From Nitrospiraceae bacterium (GTDB lineage Bacteria; Nitrospirota; Nitrospiria; Nitrospirales; Nitrospiraceae): a stretch of 64,000 nucleotides of DNA. Location: NCBI GenBank assembly GCA_019637075.1, contig JAHBWI010000001.1:310001-374000 (forward strand), given 5' to 3'. This document shows, piece after piece, positions 15,309 through 24,100 of this stretch. Position numbers and translations under genes: made by a program. Position 1 is the first letter of the stretch; each line of letters begins with the position of its first letter. A model generated the notes under the pieces. That model searched no databases. It saw nothing but the letters and a program-made list of their open reading frames with translations, and was not told the DNA's origin.

Positions 15309-16287
15309 AGGGGGTGCCTCCTCCGCCAGGTCGTTCATGCAGCAGCGCATAGTGCTTGGACTTCCACTTGGTCGTGCCGGTGTAGATCAGGTCATGGAGA
15401 AACCGATCGCCCATCCGGGCGACGACGACCGCGAGCATGGGGCTGACCGCCTTGACGAGCCACAGGGCGACCTCTTCGAGCCGTTGCTGGACCTGCTGGA
15501 TCACGAGCCGGCAGCGCCGGAAGCCTTCGGTGAGCCCGTGCCACCAGGGCAGCAGCGGGGCCCGATACTTTTCATAGGGCGCCGCCTCCCGCGTGATCTC
15601 CCGAAAATCGATATAGGACCGCAAGACGCCGACGATGAACGATCGCCAGTCTTCGTGATCGAGGTACAAGAAGGCTTTGGCGCAGGCTTGTGCCCGTTCG
15701 GCTTTAAATTCCAGTTCCCAGCGGACCCCGTAGGACGCGGCATCTTCTGCTCCATGGGTTGCCATCTCGAGCCGCTTGTCATACACGCGCAGCATCGTCT
15801 GACTCTCACGGCTGCCGAAGTACAGCGTCTCGCCCGTCCGGACGCCCGTGCGATGATTCGAGGCCTCCAGGGCTTTGAATTTCGTGGAACGGGTCACGGC
15901 TTTGCCCTCATCGACGGCCGCTTTCACCGTTGCGACCGAGACCGTGGCCTCCCGGTCATCCAAGGCCACATCGATCCGGGTGACGTGCCCCCGATGGGTG
16001 TGAATCCAGGTCAAGAGGTCCTTGAGCCGCGTCTCCTCCCACTGGGAGACGATGCCGCCGGAGAGGTCGACGTGGACTTCACACACATTGCGATGAGCAC
16101 CCGTCCCGAGTTTGCCGACGCCCCCCTTGCCTTGGGTCATGAGTTTCGCCACGGGGTAGCCTCGGAAGCCCTTCTCACTGTCGATCCAGTCGCCACCCAG
16201 CTTGATCAGCACCTCGTCGAGCGCCATATCGGGCACGGTGAAGGACAACCAATCGATCGACTGTGTGAACCCCTGAGACTCAGACAT
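15289..16287 (-). CDS. Rolling-circle replication initiator (Rep_trans / RstA-like)
   Basis: This 332-residue protein has motifs of the Rep_trans replication initiation factor family used by filamentous phages such as CTXphi. These are IDWLSFTVPD at the N-terminus, HVTRIDVALDD (metal/Asp motif) near residue 105, and MLRVYDKRLE, which carries the candidate catalytic Tyr that nicks the origin, near residue 168; GVRWELEFK follows. It should initiate rolling-circle synthesis of viral DNA. It starts nine bases after the HTH regulator gene ends. The C-terminal part carries hydrophobic helices. Confidence 0.88.
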   Translation of the reverse strand: MSESQGFTQSIDWLSFTVPDMALDEVLIKLGGDWIDSEKGFRGYPVAKLMTQGKGGVGKLGTGAHRNVCEVHVDLSGGIVSQWEETRLKDLLTWIHTHRGHVTRIDVALDDREATVSVATVKAAVDEGKAVTRSTKFKALEASNHRTGVRTGETLYFGSRESQTMLRVYDKRLEMATHGAEDAASYGVRWELEFKAERAQACAKAFLYLDHEDWRSFIVGVLRSYIDFREITREAAPYEKYRAPLLPWWHGLTEGFRRCRLVIQQVQQRLEEVALWLVKAVSPMLAVVVARMGDRFLHDLIYTGTTKWKSKHYALLHERPGGGGTPYVLKAT

Positions 16288-16296
16288 CCGCAGCTC

Positions 16297-16593
16297 CTAC
16301 CCTTTCCGTGCGATGGACGCCCCCGTCTTACCGAGTCGGGGGCGAGTCCGCTGCGCGCGCCGCCGGCTGTCGCCGCCGGTCGCGCTGCGCTGCGTACGCT
16401 CCGAGAGGCATCGTTGAAGCGACACGTGGCCCTTCTCTCGAAGAGCCGCCTTGACAGCGTCGAGATCAAACCGAACAAACCGACACACACGCTCCACAGG
16501 GATGTCGCCTTTCCAATAGGCTCGCCGAACAGACTTCACACTGATCTGCAGAGCAGCCGCGAGTTCCTCAACCGTTAACAACACCTTCTTCAT
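16297..16593 (-). CDS. HTH regulator (excisionase/MerR-like)
   Basis: This 98-residue protein begins MKKVLLTVEELAAALQISVK and continues to CRFVRFDLDAVKAALREKG, an excisionase-type winged HTH like the one beside the integrase. A basic, low-complexity tail (RRRAQRTRPRLGK) follows. AAGGAGAGGT immediately precedes the ATG. As the first gene of the Rep-to-coat transcript, with a palindrome just upstream, it is a candidate repressor or copy-control protein. The two HTH proteins of the prophage are related in fold but not near-identical. Confidence 0.8.
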   Translation of the reverse strand: MKKVLLTVEELAAALQISVKSVRRAYWKGDIPVERVCRFVRFDLDAVKAALREKGHVSLQRCLSERTQRSATGGDSRRRAQRTRPRLGKTGASIARKG

Positions 16594-16614
16594 ACCTCTC
16601 CTTTCACAAGTGTG

Positions 16615-16627
16615 CCGTGCAGCACGG
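16615..16627. promoter_or_regulatory. Palindromic operator candidate CCGTGCAGCACGG
   Basis: A perfect 6-bp dyad around a central A sits 22 bases upstream of the HTH regulator's start codon. Its position suits binding by that regulator (autoregulation) or a host repressor. Confidence 0.45.
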
Positions 16628-16629
16628 GC

Positions 16630-16708
16630 GGACAGTACCCGTCTGCGCGCGGTGATGAAATATCCCTGTAGGGGACAGTAAGGGACAGGAGTGGCCAGCA
16701 GGGGACAA
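16630..16708. repeat. Cluster of GGGACA direct repeats
   Basis: AGGGGACAG (16670-16678), AAGGGACAG (16680-16688) and AGGGGACAA (16700-16708) are near-identical, and a weaker CGGACAGTA lies at 16630-16638. All point the same way, upstream of the phage Rep transcript. They could be Rep iterons, regulator sites, or part of the right end of the element. A related AGGGGGACAGG occurs in the hairpin arm at 10978-10988. Confidence 0.45.
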
Positions 16709-17084
16709 ATGACACTCAGCGTTCGGGAGGAACCCTGAATGTTACCCAGGACGATAGAGATGCCAGAACGACACGCCGTTACGGATATGTCTTGCGCTGA
16801 AACTCCGCTCCAGGAGCGACTATAGAGGATCTCGTAGGAGACTTACCTTAGACCACACGGTGGGATCGGTACTGCCAAAGTGGAAGGCATGGGCTGGGCC
16901 TCGAGAGGATGACACTGCTGCGTTTGAAGAAAACACAGCGGCCAGGGCCGAAATACTTGGGACAGAGCTATCCAGCCCTAGAGAAGCAGAGGCTGCGCCG
17001 GTACCTGCCAAAATGCCGAAGAGGCGTAGCGTCACCCGGGTGAGAGTAGACCCACCTGTGGGACGGTTTCTCCCAGCAGGTGGA
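16709..17084. other. Intergenic region between prophage and RHS operon
   Basis: This 376-bp stretch contains no ORF with start and ribosome binding site in either direction. I looked for a tRNA-Gly fragment marking the right attachment site and found none. It contains the 3' end of the RHS operon transcript and should hold the prophage boundary. Confidence 0.45.
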
Positions 17085-18329
17085 TCATGGCAAAAACATC
17101 GCGCTGTAGCCCTGCAAGACGCTGATGGCGCCGTTAGGTAGGGTGACAGAGTTCGTCGCGGTCGAGTTCGCGAACGTGCCCGTGAGCGTGGTCGTGCTCG
17201 TCGTCGTCGGGGCCGCAAACTGGGGCAGCACTTTCATCCACACCGTGGTCGCAGGACTGCCGGGAACCGGCGTATTGGTTTCGGCTGTGACGACGCTGAC
17301 CGGGTTGGTCGTCCCGCCAGGCAAGGTGACATCAGCCGTGGTGTAGGAGCCGCCGGGATTGGCCGGGACACTGGCGCCCGCGACGGTACTGATCGCCAGC
17401 GTTGGCAAATTGATCAGGGCTGGACGACTCGCCGCCGTGATCGGCCCGGGTGACGTCACAATGGAGGCCGTCGGATTCGTGTTGAGGATGGTGCCGGTCA
17501 CATGGGATTCGATGCGGATGCGCCCCGCCGCATTGACCGTGGCCGGATTGCAAGCCGTGCTGCCGCCGGTCGCTTGCAGATTCCCGAGATTGGTAATCTT
17601 GGGCGCGACCAAGCGAATGCCGCCGCCGCTCCCACCCCCGCCGTAGCTCGTCCCACAGCCCTGCTGTCCCACGCCGCCGTCGCCACCTAACGCGGTAATC
17701 GCCCCGGTCGAATTGATCGTAATCTGGGTGGTCGAGCCGATCACGATCGCGCCTCCACCGCCCCCTCCGGAGCTTCCCGAATATGTCCCATTCCCGACCG
17801 CACCCCCACCACCGGACCCGCCGAAGAGGGGCAAGAGATTGACAACAGCAGAATAGCCCGGCACGCCCCAGACCTCAAAGGCCGTGACGGCGACATTACC
17901 GCCGCCCGGGCCTTGGCCGGCCGCGCCGGTATTGTTCGTCGCCCCACGGGAGCCGCCATTACCACCGCGATAGCCACCCGGTCCACCGGTTCCGCCCGCT
18001 AAGACCACGGCTCCGCTGCTCGAGCCTCCCGCGCCCGCCTGGCCATTTACGGCAATCGTGCCGTTGATCGTCACATCGCCGGTTGCGAGCATCGTCACGG
18101 GGGTATTTAGCGTATTCGCCGTGAACTGCACCGTGACGCCTGCGGCGACAGTGATGGTCGTATAGTTCAGGACTCCATCAGCTGGTAACGTGATCGTCTG
18201 ATTCGTCGTGGCGTTCAGCGCCCCCAACGCCCCGGTGCTGCCACTGCTGAACGCCTGGGCAAAGACCAGGTGCTGAGTGAGCAGGACTGTTTCCACGAGC
18301 ATCACGAGCGCCCCTATGGTTCTCATCAT
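17085..18329 (-). CDS. Secreted Gly-rich protein B (tandem paralogue)
   Basis: This 414-residue protein has a signal peptide (TIGALVMLVETVLLTQHLVFA) and no other membrane segment. The mature part has a beta-solenoid-like N-terminal section (ITLPADGVLNYTTITV, then VTINGTIAVNG), a central region very rich in Gly (GGTGGPGGYRGGNGG, FGGSGGGGAVG), and a C-terminal Thr/Pro/Val-rich section. It aligns almost end to end with the adjacent gene (18368-19564), showing tandem duplication. The ATG at 18329 follows GAAGAGGGA. The likely role is a surface or extracellular matrix protein; no catalytic motif is visible. It is the last gene of the RHS operon. Confidence 0.8.
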   Translation of the reverse strand: MMRTIGALVMLVETVLLTQHLVFAQAFSSGSTGALGALNATTNQTITLPADGVLNYTTITVAAGVTVQFTANTLNTPVTMLATGDVTINGTIAVNGQAGAGGSSSGAVVLAGGTGGPGGYRGGNGGSRGATNNTGAAGQGPGGGNVAVTAFEVWGVPGYSAVVNLLPLFGGSGGGGAVGNGTYSGSSGGGGGGAIVIGSTTQITINSTGAITALGGDGGVGQQGCGTSYGGGGSGGGIRLVAPKITNLGNLQATGGSTACNPATVNAAGRIRIESHVTGTILNTNPTASIVTSPGPITAASRPALINLPTLAISTVAGASVPANPGGSYTTADVTLPGGTTNPVSVVTAETNTPVPGSPATTVWMKVLPQFAAPTTTSTTTLTGTFANSTATNSVTLPNGAISVLQGYSAMFLP

Positions 18330-18367
18330 GTCGATCCCTCTTCTCTTGCGATCCGGACTCTGGAGAG

Positions 18368-19564
18368 TCACGGGCCGACCAGGAGATAACTCCCGTAGAC
18401 ATCAAGCAGGCTGGTCACGCCAACTGGCAACATGACGTTGGCGGTCGCCGTGGAACTGGCAAAGGTCCCGGTGGACATGGTCGTGTAGACCGTGAGGAGT
18501 GGCCCGAATTGGGGGATCACGCGGATCTGGAACACGCTGCCGACCGGCGTGTTGGTCGCGGTCACCGTGACCGGCACTGGGTTCGTGGTTGGGGCAGGGA
18601 GTGACACATCCGGCGTGCTAAACGAGCCGCCTGGCGTGCCGGGTGCACTGGTGCCACCCACGGCTGTAATCGAGACCGTGGGCACATTCGTCAGTGCAGG
18701 CGTACTTGTTGCGGTCAGCGGCCCAAGAGTATTGGAAGTGTACGGTGAGGGATACGGCGTGCCGATCCCACTGGGGGATGTTTGGTATTCGAGTCGCACC
18801 CGTCCGAAGCCCTGACTCGCACAGCCGCCACGCGACTCGATGGTGCCCGTGTTGTTGAACTCCGGTGCCACGAACCGCAGGGCCCCGCCGCTCCCCGCCC
18901 CTGCCGCGGAGCAATCGCCGGAATCACCGCCGTTCGCCTTTACGATCCCGCCCACGGTAATCTTGGTGTTGGAGGCGATGACGAGGGCGCCTGCCCCACC
19001 ACCGCCTGACGGTCCGAAATTGGTCGTCGTGCCGGTTCCGCCGTTCCCGCCGGAGCCGCCGAAGAGAGGAATCAGCGTGCGAAAGTCATTGAGCCCACCA
19101 TAGAGCGTGCCGTAGGTCCCATGCGGCGTGGCATTCCCACCGCCCGGGCCCTGGCCCGGTGATCCAACGGTATTGCCGAGGCCCTTCATCCCGCCGTTGC
19201 CGCCTTGGTAGCCGCCCGGGCCACCCAAGCCGCCGGCGGTCAAGGCGGAGGAGTTGGCGGCTGCTCCCACACTGCCGTTCACATGCACCGTGCCGTTGAT
19301 CACGACATCGCCCTGGGCCAGCAGGATGACCGGCGTATTGAGCGCGTTCCGCGTGAAGCTCACAGTGACGCCGCCGGGAATGTTCACGGTCGTGTAGTTC
19401 AGAATGCCGTCAGCCGGCAAGGTGATCACCGTGTTCGAGACCGGCGCGAGCGCACCGAGTGATCCCGTGCTGCCGGTGTCGAAGGCATGGGCCGTCAGGT
19501 GAGATGCCAGAAAGGTGGTGATGAGGAGAGCAACATGGGTCCGGCGCATGGGCATACCCTTCAT
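18368..19564 (-). CDS. Secreted Gly-rich protein A (tandem paralogue)
   Basis: This 398-residue paralogue of the downstream gene has the same order of segments. The signal peptide (THVALLITTFLASHLTAHA) is followed by GSTGSLGAL, ITLPADGILNYTTVNIPGG, VVINGTVHVNG, Gly-rich blocks (GGLGGPGGYQGGNGG, FGGSGGNGGTG), then NVPTVSITAV and TTNPVPVTVTATNTPVGS. GAGGAAGAGG precedes the ATG at 19564, so the longer ORF to 19654 is not needed. It follows the TIG-domain gene by 16 bases. I do not recognise a characterised homologue; the repeated Gly blocks suggest a structural or adhesive secreted protein. Confidence 0.8.
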   Translation of the reverse strand: MKGMPMRRTHVALLITTFLASHLTAHAFDTGSTGSLGALAPVSNTVITLPADGILNYTTVNIPGGVTVSFTRNALNTPVILLAQGDVVINGTVHVNGSVGAAANSSALTAGGLGGPGGYQGGNGGMKGLGNTVGSPGQGPGGGNATPHGTYGTLYGGLNDFRTLIPLFGGSGGNGGTGTTTNFGPSGGGGAGALVIASNTKITVGGIVKANGGDSGDCSAAGAGSGGALRFVAPEFNNTGTIESRGGCASQGFGRVRLEYQTSPSGIGTPYPSPYTSNTLGPLTATSTPALTNVPTVSITAVGGTSAPGTPGGSFSTPDVSLPAPTTNPVPVTVTATNTPVGSVFQIRVIPQFGPLLTVYTTMSTGTFASSTATANVMLPVGVTSLLDVYGSYLLVGP

Positions 19565-19580
19565 CGTTGAGGCCTCTTCC

Positions 19581-20561
19581 TCATGGCATCGAGACGCTGG
19601 TCGGCGGAGCCACTGTGATGCTCCACCCCGACGGCGCTTTGGTCGCCGGCACATTGGGATACGGCGATTGGGCGCTCGTCGGCGGGGCCACGGTCACACT
19701 CCAGCCAGAGGGCGAGAGGAACGGCAGCACGGTAGCATTGAGCGGCATCGCCACGCTCACCAACGGGCCGGTACTGTAGACCAGTTTGTTCGCACTGCTC
19801 ACGCCGATCGTGACCGAGCCGCTGGACACAGACCCGGCCGGACTCGCGACGCTGAACGCATAGGTGCCAGACGGAACAGTCGAGCCCACAGTGAGACTGA
19901 TCGGCAGCGTTGTCGCGGTGCCGCCATCACGAATGGAGACACTGAGTCCGGCCTGCGCAAACGTCACCCCGGTCGCATTCAAGAGATTAGTCCCGGTAAT
20001 CTGCACGCCGCTGGTGGCGCCTGGGGGAACCGTGACCGGGTCGACGCTCGCCACGGTCGGCAAGGCGGGCACCGTAAACGATTGGGGACTGGTCGCGGTA
20101 CCATTCGTATTGGTGACTGTGATGGACCCGGTCGTGGCCATGCTGGGCACGGTGACCACCAGTGTGTTGGCTGAGGCAGAAGTCACGGTCGCGGCTGTCC
20201 CGTTGAATTGCACGGTGTTGTTGGCCGGGATCGGATCGAAGCCGTAGCCCTGGATCGTCACTTGCGTCGTGGCGGGTCCACTGCTTGGGGCCGCGAGATA
20301 CAGGCCGATGCCGCTGCCCGGCGGCGTGAAGCGGTCGATGCTCGTGAGATTGCCGACGGCGTCGTAGTTGTAGACCGCCGTGACACCGGTGCTGTCGGAA
20401 ACACCCACCAAGCGGCCGAGTTCGTCGTACAGAAATCCCGCGCCGTCGGCAATGCTCTTTGAATACAGAATGATTGCGAGTGTTGCTACTGCTAGACCAA
20501 GCAATACCGCTCTGTTGCAGGTTCCAAAGACATGCCAAACCGCTTTTGGTTCAATCTTCAA
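19581..20561 (-). CDS. Secreted TIG/IPT-domain protein with an orphan YD repeat
   Basis: This encodes about 326 residues. An N-terminal hydrophobic signal (AVLLGLAVATLAIILYS) precedes a single RHS-type YD module (GFLYDELGRLVGVSDSTG, then YNYDAVGNLTSIDRF). At least one TIG/IPT domain follows (TQVTIQGYGFDP ... VTVTNTNG), then a second Ig-like stretch. The C-terminus carries two copies of SGWS(V/I)TVAPPTS. I set the start at a TTG at 20561, six bases after AAGGA and 16 bases after the lipoprotein stop; an ATG at 20606 would overlap that gene and lacks a Shine-Dalgarno sequence. TIG domains commonly mediate surface binding. It may be a partner or anchor for the RHS protein; this is inference. Confidence 0.72.
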   Translation of the reverse strand: MKIEPKAVWHVFGTCNRAVLLGLAVATLAIILYSKSIADGAGFLYDELGRLVGVSDSTGVTAVYNYDAVGNLTSIDRFTPPGSGIGLYLAAPSSGPATTQVTIQGYGFDPIPANNTVQFNGTAATVTSASANTLVVTVPSMATTGSITVTNTNGTATSPQSFTVPALPTVASVDPVTVPPGATSGVQITGTNLLNATGVTFAQAGLSVSIRDGGTATTLPISLTVGSTVPSGTYAFSVASPAGSVSSGSVTIGVSSANKLVYSTGPLVSVAMPLNATVLPFLSPSGWSVTVAPPTSAQSPYPNVPATKAPSGWSITVAPPTSVSMP

Positions 20562-20577
20562 GTTATTTCCTTGCTGT

Positions 20578-21102
20578 CTAATGAACAAAGACGTACCAGT
20601 GAACATCAGAGGGTATGGGAAAATATTTCGTCTTGCCAGCAATGGGCGTGAGAGGAGGGGAGGTAAGGTATGCATAACCTATGTCAGCACCCAGTACCCC
20701 TCCACCACGCATGACGATCGTCAGATCACTCTGATCTGAAACATGGGCATTATCAGCTGTCAGTTTGCGGAGCGTTTCTTTCAGTCGTAGTACATCTGAG
20801 AAGGCTGGTCCTGTCTTGATGGTGTAAGCCTGTTCCAATTCCACAACATCATGTTTGTTGAGGACAATGGAGTCATGACCATTCTCCTCGACAATATACC
20901 CAGTGAGCTGCACAGAGGCATGCAAAGCCAATATCAGCTCCCTAGCCTTGTTTAATGATGTCTCGTATTTTGGAAAGTCTTCCACAAGCTTACGGTGGTC
21001 GCTTGATTCACAACCGACTATCGTAAAAGCCAGACTGAGAACTACTGTGAGCAGTTTAGCGATTCCGACATCCGCAAAGCATTTTCCAGTACCCACTGTC
21101 AT
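20578..21102 (-). CDS. Lipoprotein, probable immunity protein for the RHS toxin
   Basis: This 174-residue protein begins with a short signal and lipobox (LLTVVLSLAFTIVGC), so it should be lipid-anchored in the cell envelope. The mature part is mixed helical (LVEDFPKYETSLNKARELIL) with a C-terminal hydrophilic segment and no family I recognise. Its first 47 bases overlap the 3' end of the RHS gene and it is AT-rich like the toxin tip. In polymorphic toxin systems the gene directly after, often overlapping, the toxin is the immunity gene; that is the basis of the call. An envelope-anchored immunity protein would imply a toxin acting in the periplasm. A GTG at 21096 is an alternative start. Confidence 0.65.
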   Translation of the reverse strand: MTVGTGKCFADVGIAKLLTVVLSLAFTIVGCESSDHRKLVEDFPKYETSLNKARELILALHASVQLTGYIVEENGHDSIVLNKHDVVELEQAYTIKTGPAFSDVLRLKETLRKLTADNAHVSDQSDLTIVMRGGGVLGADIGYAYLTSPPLTPIAGKTKYFPIPSDVHWYVFVH

Positions 21103-24100
21103 AGTCCTTTATCGCCTCATTGATCCATGCCTGGTCAAAGGGATCATCGCCATATGGTGCGAATAAGTAAGGCCGACCGTCCCTCACATCGTTAGTTCCT
21201 TGTAAGACTTGCACCAAGCCAGCGGCTCGCCTAATAGCATCTGGCGAAAAACCTTGTGCACGTGCGGTTATTGCATAGTTATAATTTCCGAAATCTTCAT
21301 ATATGCGCCCTTGGCGTTTGTAATCCCATGGCCCACGTTGTTTAACCAACTTTATCCATTCCGATGTAGACATTCTTTCCGAATCTCTTAGATTCTTACA
21401 AATATCCACTGTAGGAGGTATGTTCCGGGGCGGCTTGAGACCAAGTGGGTCGGATAGGTTTACTGGATCATTGAGAGCGTATACGAATAAATTGTTAGCT
21501 TCCGAATCTGGCCTCAAGATATCTTCCGAAGCGAACCTCCGAACAGTTGGCATGTAGTACCTAGCCCGATAATAATATGTACTACTTAAATCCCGTTCGC
21601 GCCCGGTATACTGAAAACTATTACTGCTAGAAGCGCCACCCTGCGTCGTTAGCCCGAACGGATCGTAAGTGTAAGTCGTTTGAAGTGTTCCTGAACCATT
21701 TGTGAGGGCTACGGTACTACCTAAGGCGTCAGTTTCGTAGAATTCATCCGCGCCGCCTTTTCTGATGTAAGGTTCATCCAAGCTCAAACCCCGAATGTAG
21801 GTAGTTGAAGGTGTAGTACCACTGAGCTCAGCCAAGACATCATTGCCGTCGGACCAAAATCCTGTCGCTACTCCTCCGATTGTCTTGATCTTCCGCCGAT
21901 TCAGCCCATCATATCCGAAGCTCGCGCTAACTCCACCACTGATTGATGTCAAGCGGTTCCTGGCGTCCCAAGCATAGGTATTCGTTCCATCGTTCGTCAG
22001 GTTGCCGTTACTATCGAACGTCTGCGTGATGCCATTGAACTGTGTCTGTTGATTTGCCGCGTCGTAGCTGTTGGAAGAGACGGCCGTTGGAATCAGCGAA
22101 GCGGCGGCGTTGGCCCGGTTCAGGGACACACGGTTGCTGGCAGTGTCATACTGGTACGTGAGAGCTTCAATGGTCGTTGGCGTCTTGATGTGATTGATCG
22201 TCAATAGGCGGTTGGCGTTGTCATATCCGTAGCTGGTCACAACCCCATTCGGATAGGTAAGCGACGTGCGGCGCCCCGCATCGTCATACGCTAGGGTAAC
22301 GGTCTGGCTGCCCTGTGTGACACCGGTCAGGCGGGAATTGTTGTCATAACTATATGTCGTATCCGTCAGACCGCTCGCCGACAGTTTGAACCGGCGTCCG
22401 ATTTCATCGTATTCGACGGTCACCGTGCCGGGGCTGGTTGTCTCCAACACGCGCGAATGGTGCCCGCCGCTCACCGTGTCGTAGGTCCAGGTAATCGCGC
22501 CCCCGACTGAATCACTCACGCTGGTCAATCGATTGATGGCGTCGTAACCGAAAGTCACGGTGGCATCGGAATAGGTCGCCCCAGTTCTTCGGTTCAAGGC
22601 GTCGTATGTAAATGTGGCCGTTTGATTCTTGCGGTCCATGAACTGGGTGAGATTGCCGGCGAGATCGTACTGATAGGTCTCAGTCCGATTCAGCGCATCT
22701 TTCCGGGTGGCCAGCCGATCCATGGTGTCGTAGGTATAGGTCGTCGTCTGGCTCTTGGCATCGGTGACGGTGAGGAGATTGCCGTTCAGGTCATACGCAA
22801 ACTGCGTCGTCCCATTCTTGGCATCTGTGATCAAGCGAACCCGGTTGGCATTGTCATAGCGAAAGGCCATGACGAACCCGCGCGGGTCTTTGATCCCGAC
22901 CAGCCGGGAAATCGCATCGTAGGTCCGTTCCGTACGGTTGTTCAGCGCATCGACCATCGCCTTGAGGTTGCCGAAGCTGTCGTACTCGAAGGTCGTCGCA
23001 TGGGACAGCGGATCGGTGATGCTGGTCGGCTGCCCTTGGCTGTTGTAGGCAATGGTCGTGACCTTACCGAGCGGGTCGGTAATCGTCGTTTGAGCCAGAG
23101 AGGGATAGCTGAATGTGGTGATATTGGCCGGAGTCATCGCATCGGTAATCTTCGTGAGCCGGCTGTAGGTCGCATCATACTCAAACGCCGTCGTATTGTT
23201 TTCCGGATCGGTGATCGAGGCCACATTCCCGTTGCTGTCGTAGGTATAGGCGGTGGTCCGGCCTAACGCATCGGTGACCTGCGTGAGGTAGTTCGTGCTT
23301 GACTGCAACTGGAATTGCGTCGTTTGCCCCGGGGCATCGATCTGGCTCACGAACTGATAGTTGTTGAAGGTATAGGTGGTCGGATTCCCCCGCGGGTCGG
23401 TCACTTTGGCTTGGGTAATGGTCGATCCCGCCAGCGTGTATTCGAATCGATAGGTCCCGCCGTCGGCGAGGATCTGCTTGGCGACCAGGCCACTGGGATA
23501 ATAGAGCGTGGTCAGATAGGTGATGCCTCGGGGGTCCGTAATCGTGGTCAGGCGGTTGTTCACGTCGTAGGTGTAGATGGTGACGCCGCCGTCGGGGGCA
23601 GTGATCGTGCTCAAGCGGTGGAGGGCATCATACTGGTAGCCGACCGTCCGTCCCATTGGGTCGGTGATGGACGTGATGAGCGCCGACCCAGCCTGGTTCG
23701 CGGTCGTGGTGTAGCCGAACTTGAGGGTCCGGCCATACTGATCGGCAATGCTGTCGACTCGTTGATTCAATGAGCTCCGAGTGATGGTGAGCGTGTTGTT
23801 GTACCGATCCTTCTGCTGCATGAGCCAGGCGGCGCCGCCGGTCGGCTGGCCGAACACGTAGGTCATCCCGTCCTTCCATCTGATTTCGACATGACTGTCG
23901 GGGAAAACCTGAGCGCGGGCGCCTTTCAGGAAGGGATAGTTCTGGTTGCGGAAATAGCCATCCACTTCTTGTGAGAAGGTATAGCGGTTGCCGTTGGGCA
24001 TCAGGAGGGAAAGCGCGGCTGTCCCGATGCCTGAGATGTAGAGATTGTAGGTAAACTCGCCTCCCATCCCGAACGAGCCGACGCCTTGCGCTTGTGTGCG

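Larger units (their letters stand above)
9446..16720. mobile_element. Inovirus-type (filamentous phage) prophage
   Basis: The gene set and order identify an integrated filamentous ssDNA phage: tyrosine integrase and Xis-like protein, RadC-like protein, small coat proteins, Zot/pI ATPase, pVI-like, pIII-like, pV-like ssDNA-binding protein, rolling-circle Rep and an HTH regulator. All but radC lie on one strand. Many genes overlap by four bases and no gene in the core is visibly broken. There is no gene IV-like secretin, so virions would have to leave by a host channel. Both ends are approximate. The left end is placed at the tRNA. The right end is placed after a repeat-rich segment near 16.7 kb, and no second copy of the tRNA segment was found there or out to 25.4 kb. 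Confidence 0.85.

Noticed and set aside
15337..16578. Plus-strand ORF of 413 codons across the rep gene
   Set aside because: The minus strand carries Rep_trans motifs and a good ribosome binding site; the plus frame has no recognisable domains.
16900..17084. Possible right attachment site of the prophage
   Set aside because: No segment of tRNA-Gly or of 9446-9474 is repeated here beyond an 8-base chance match in inverted orientation.
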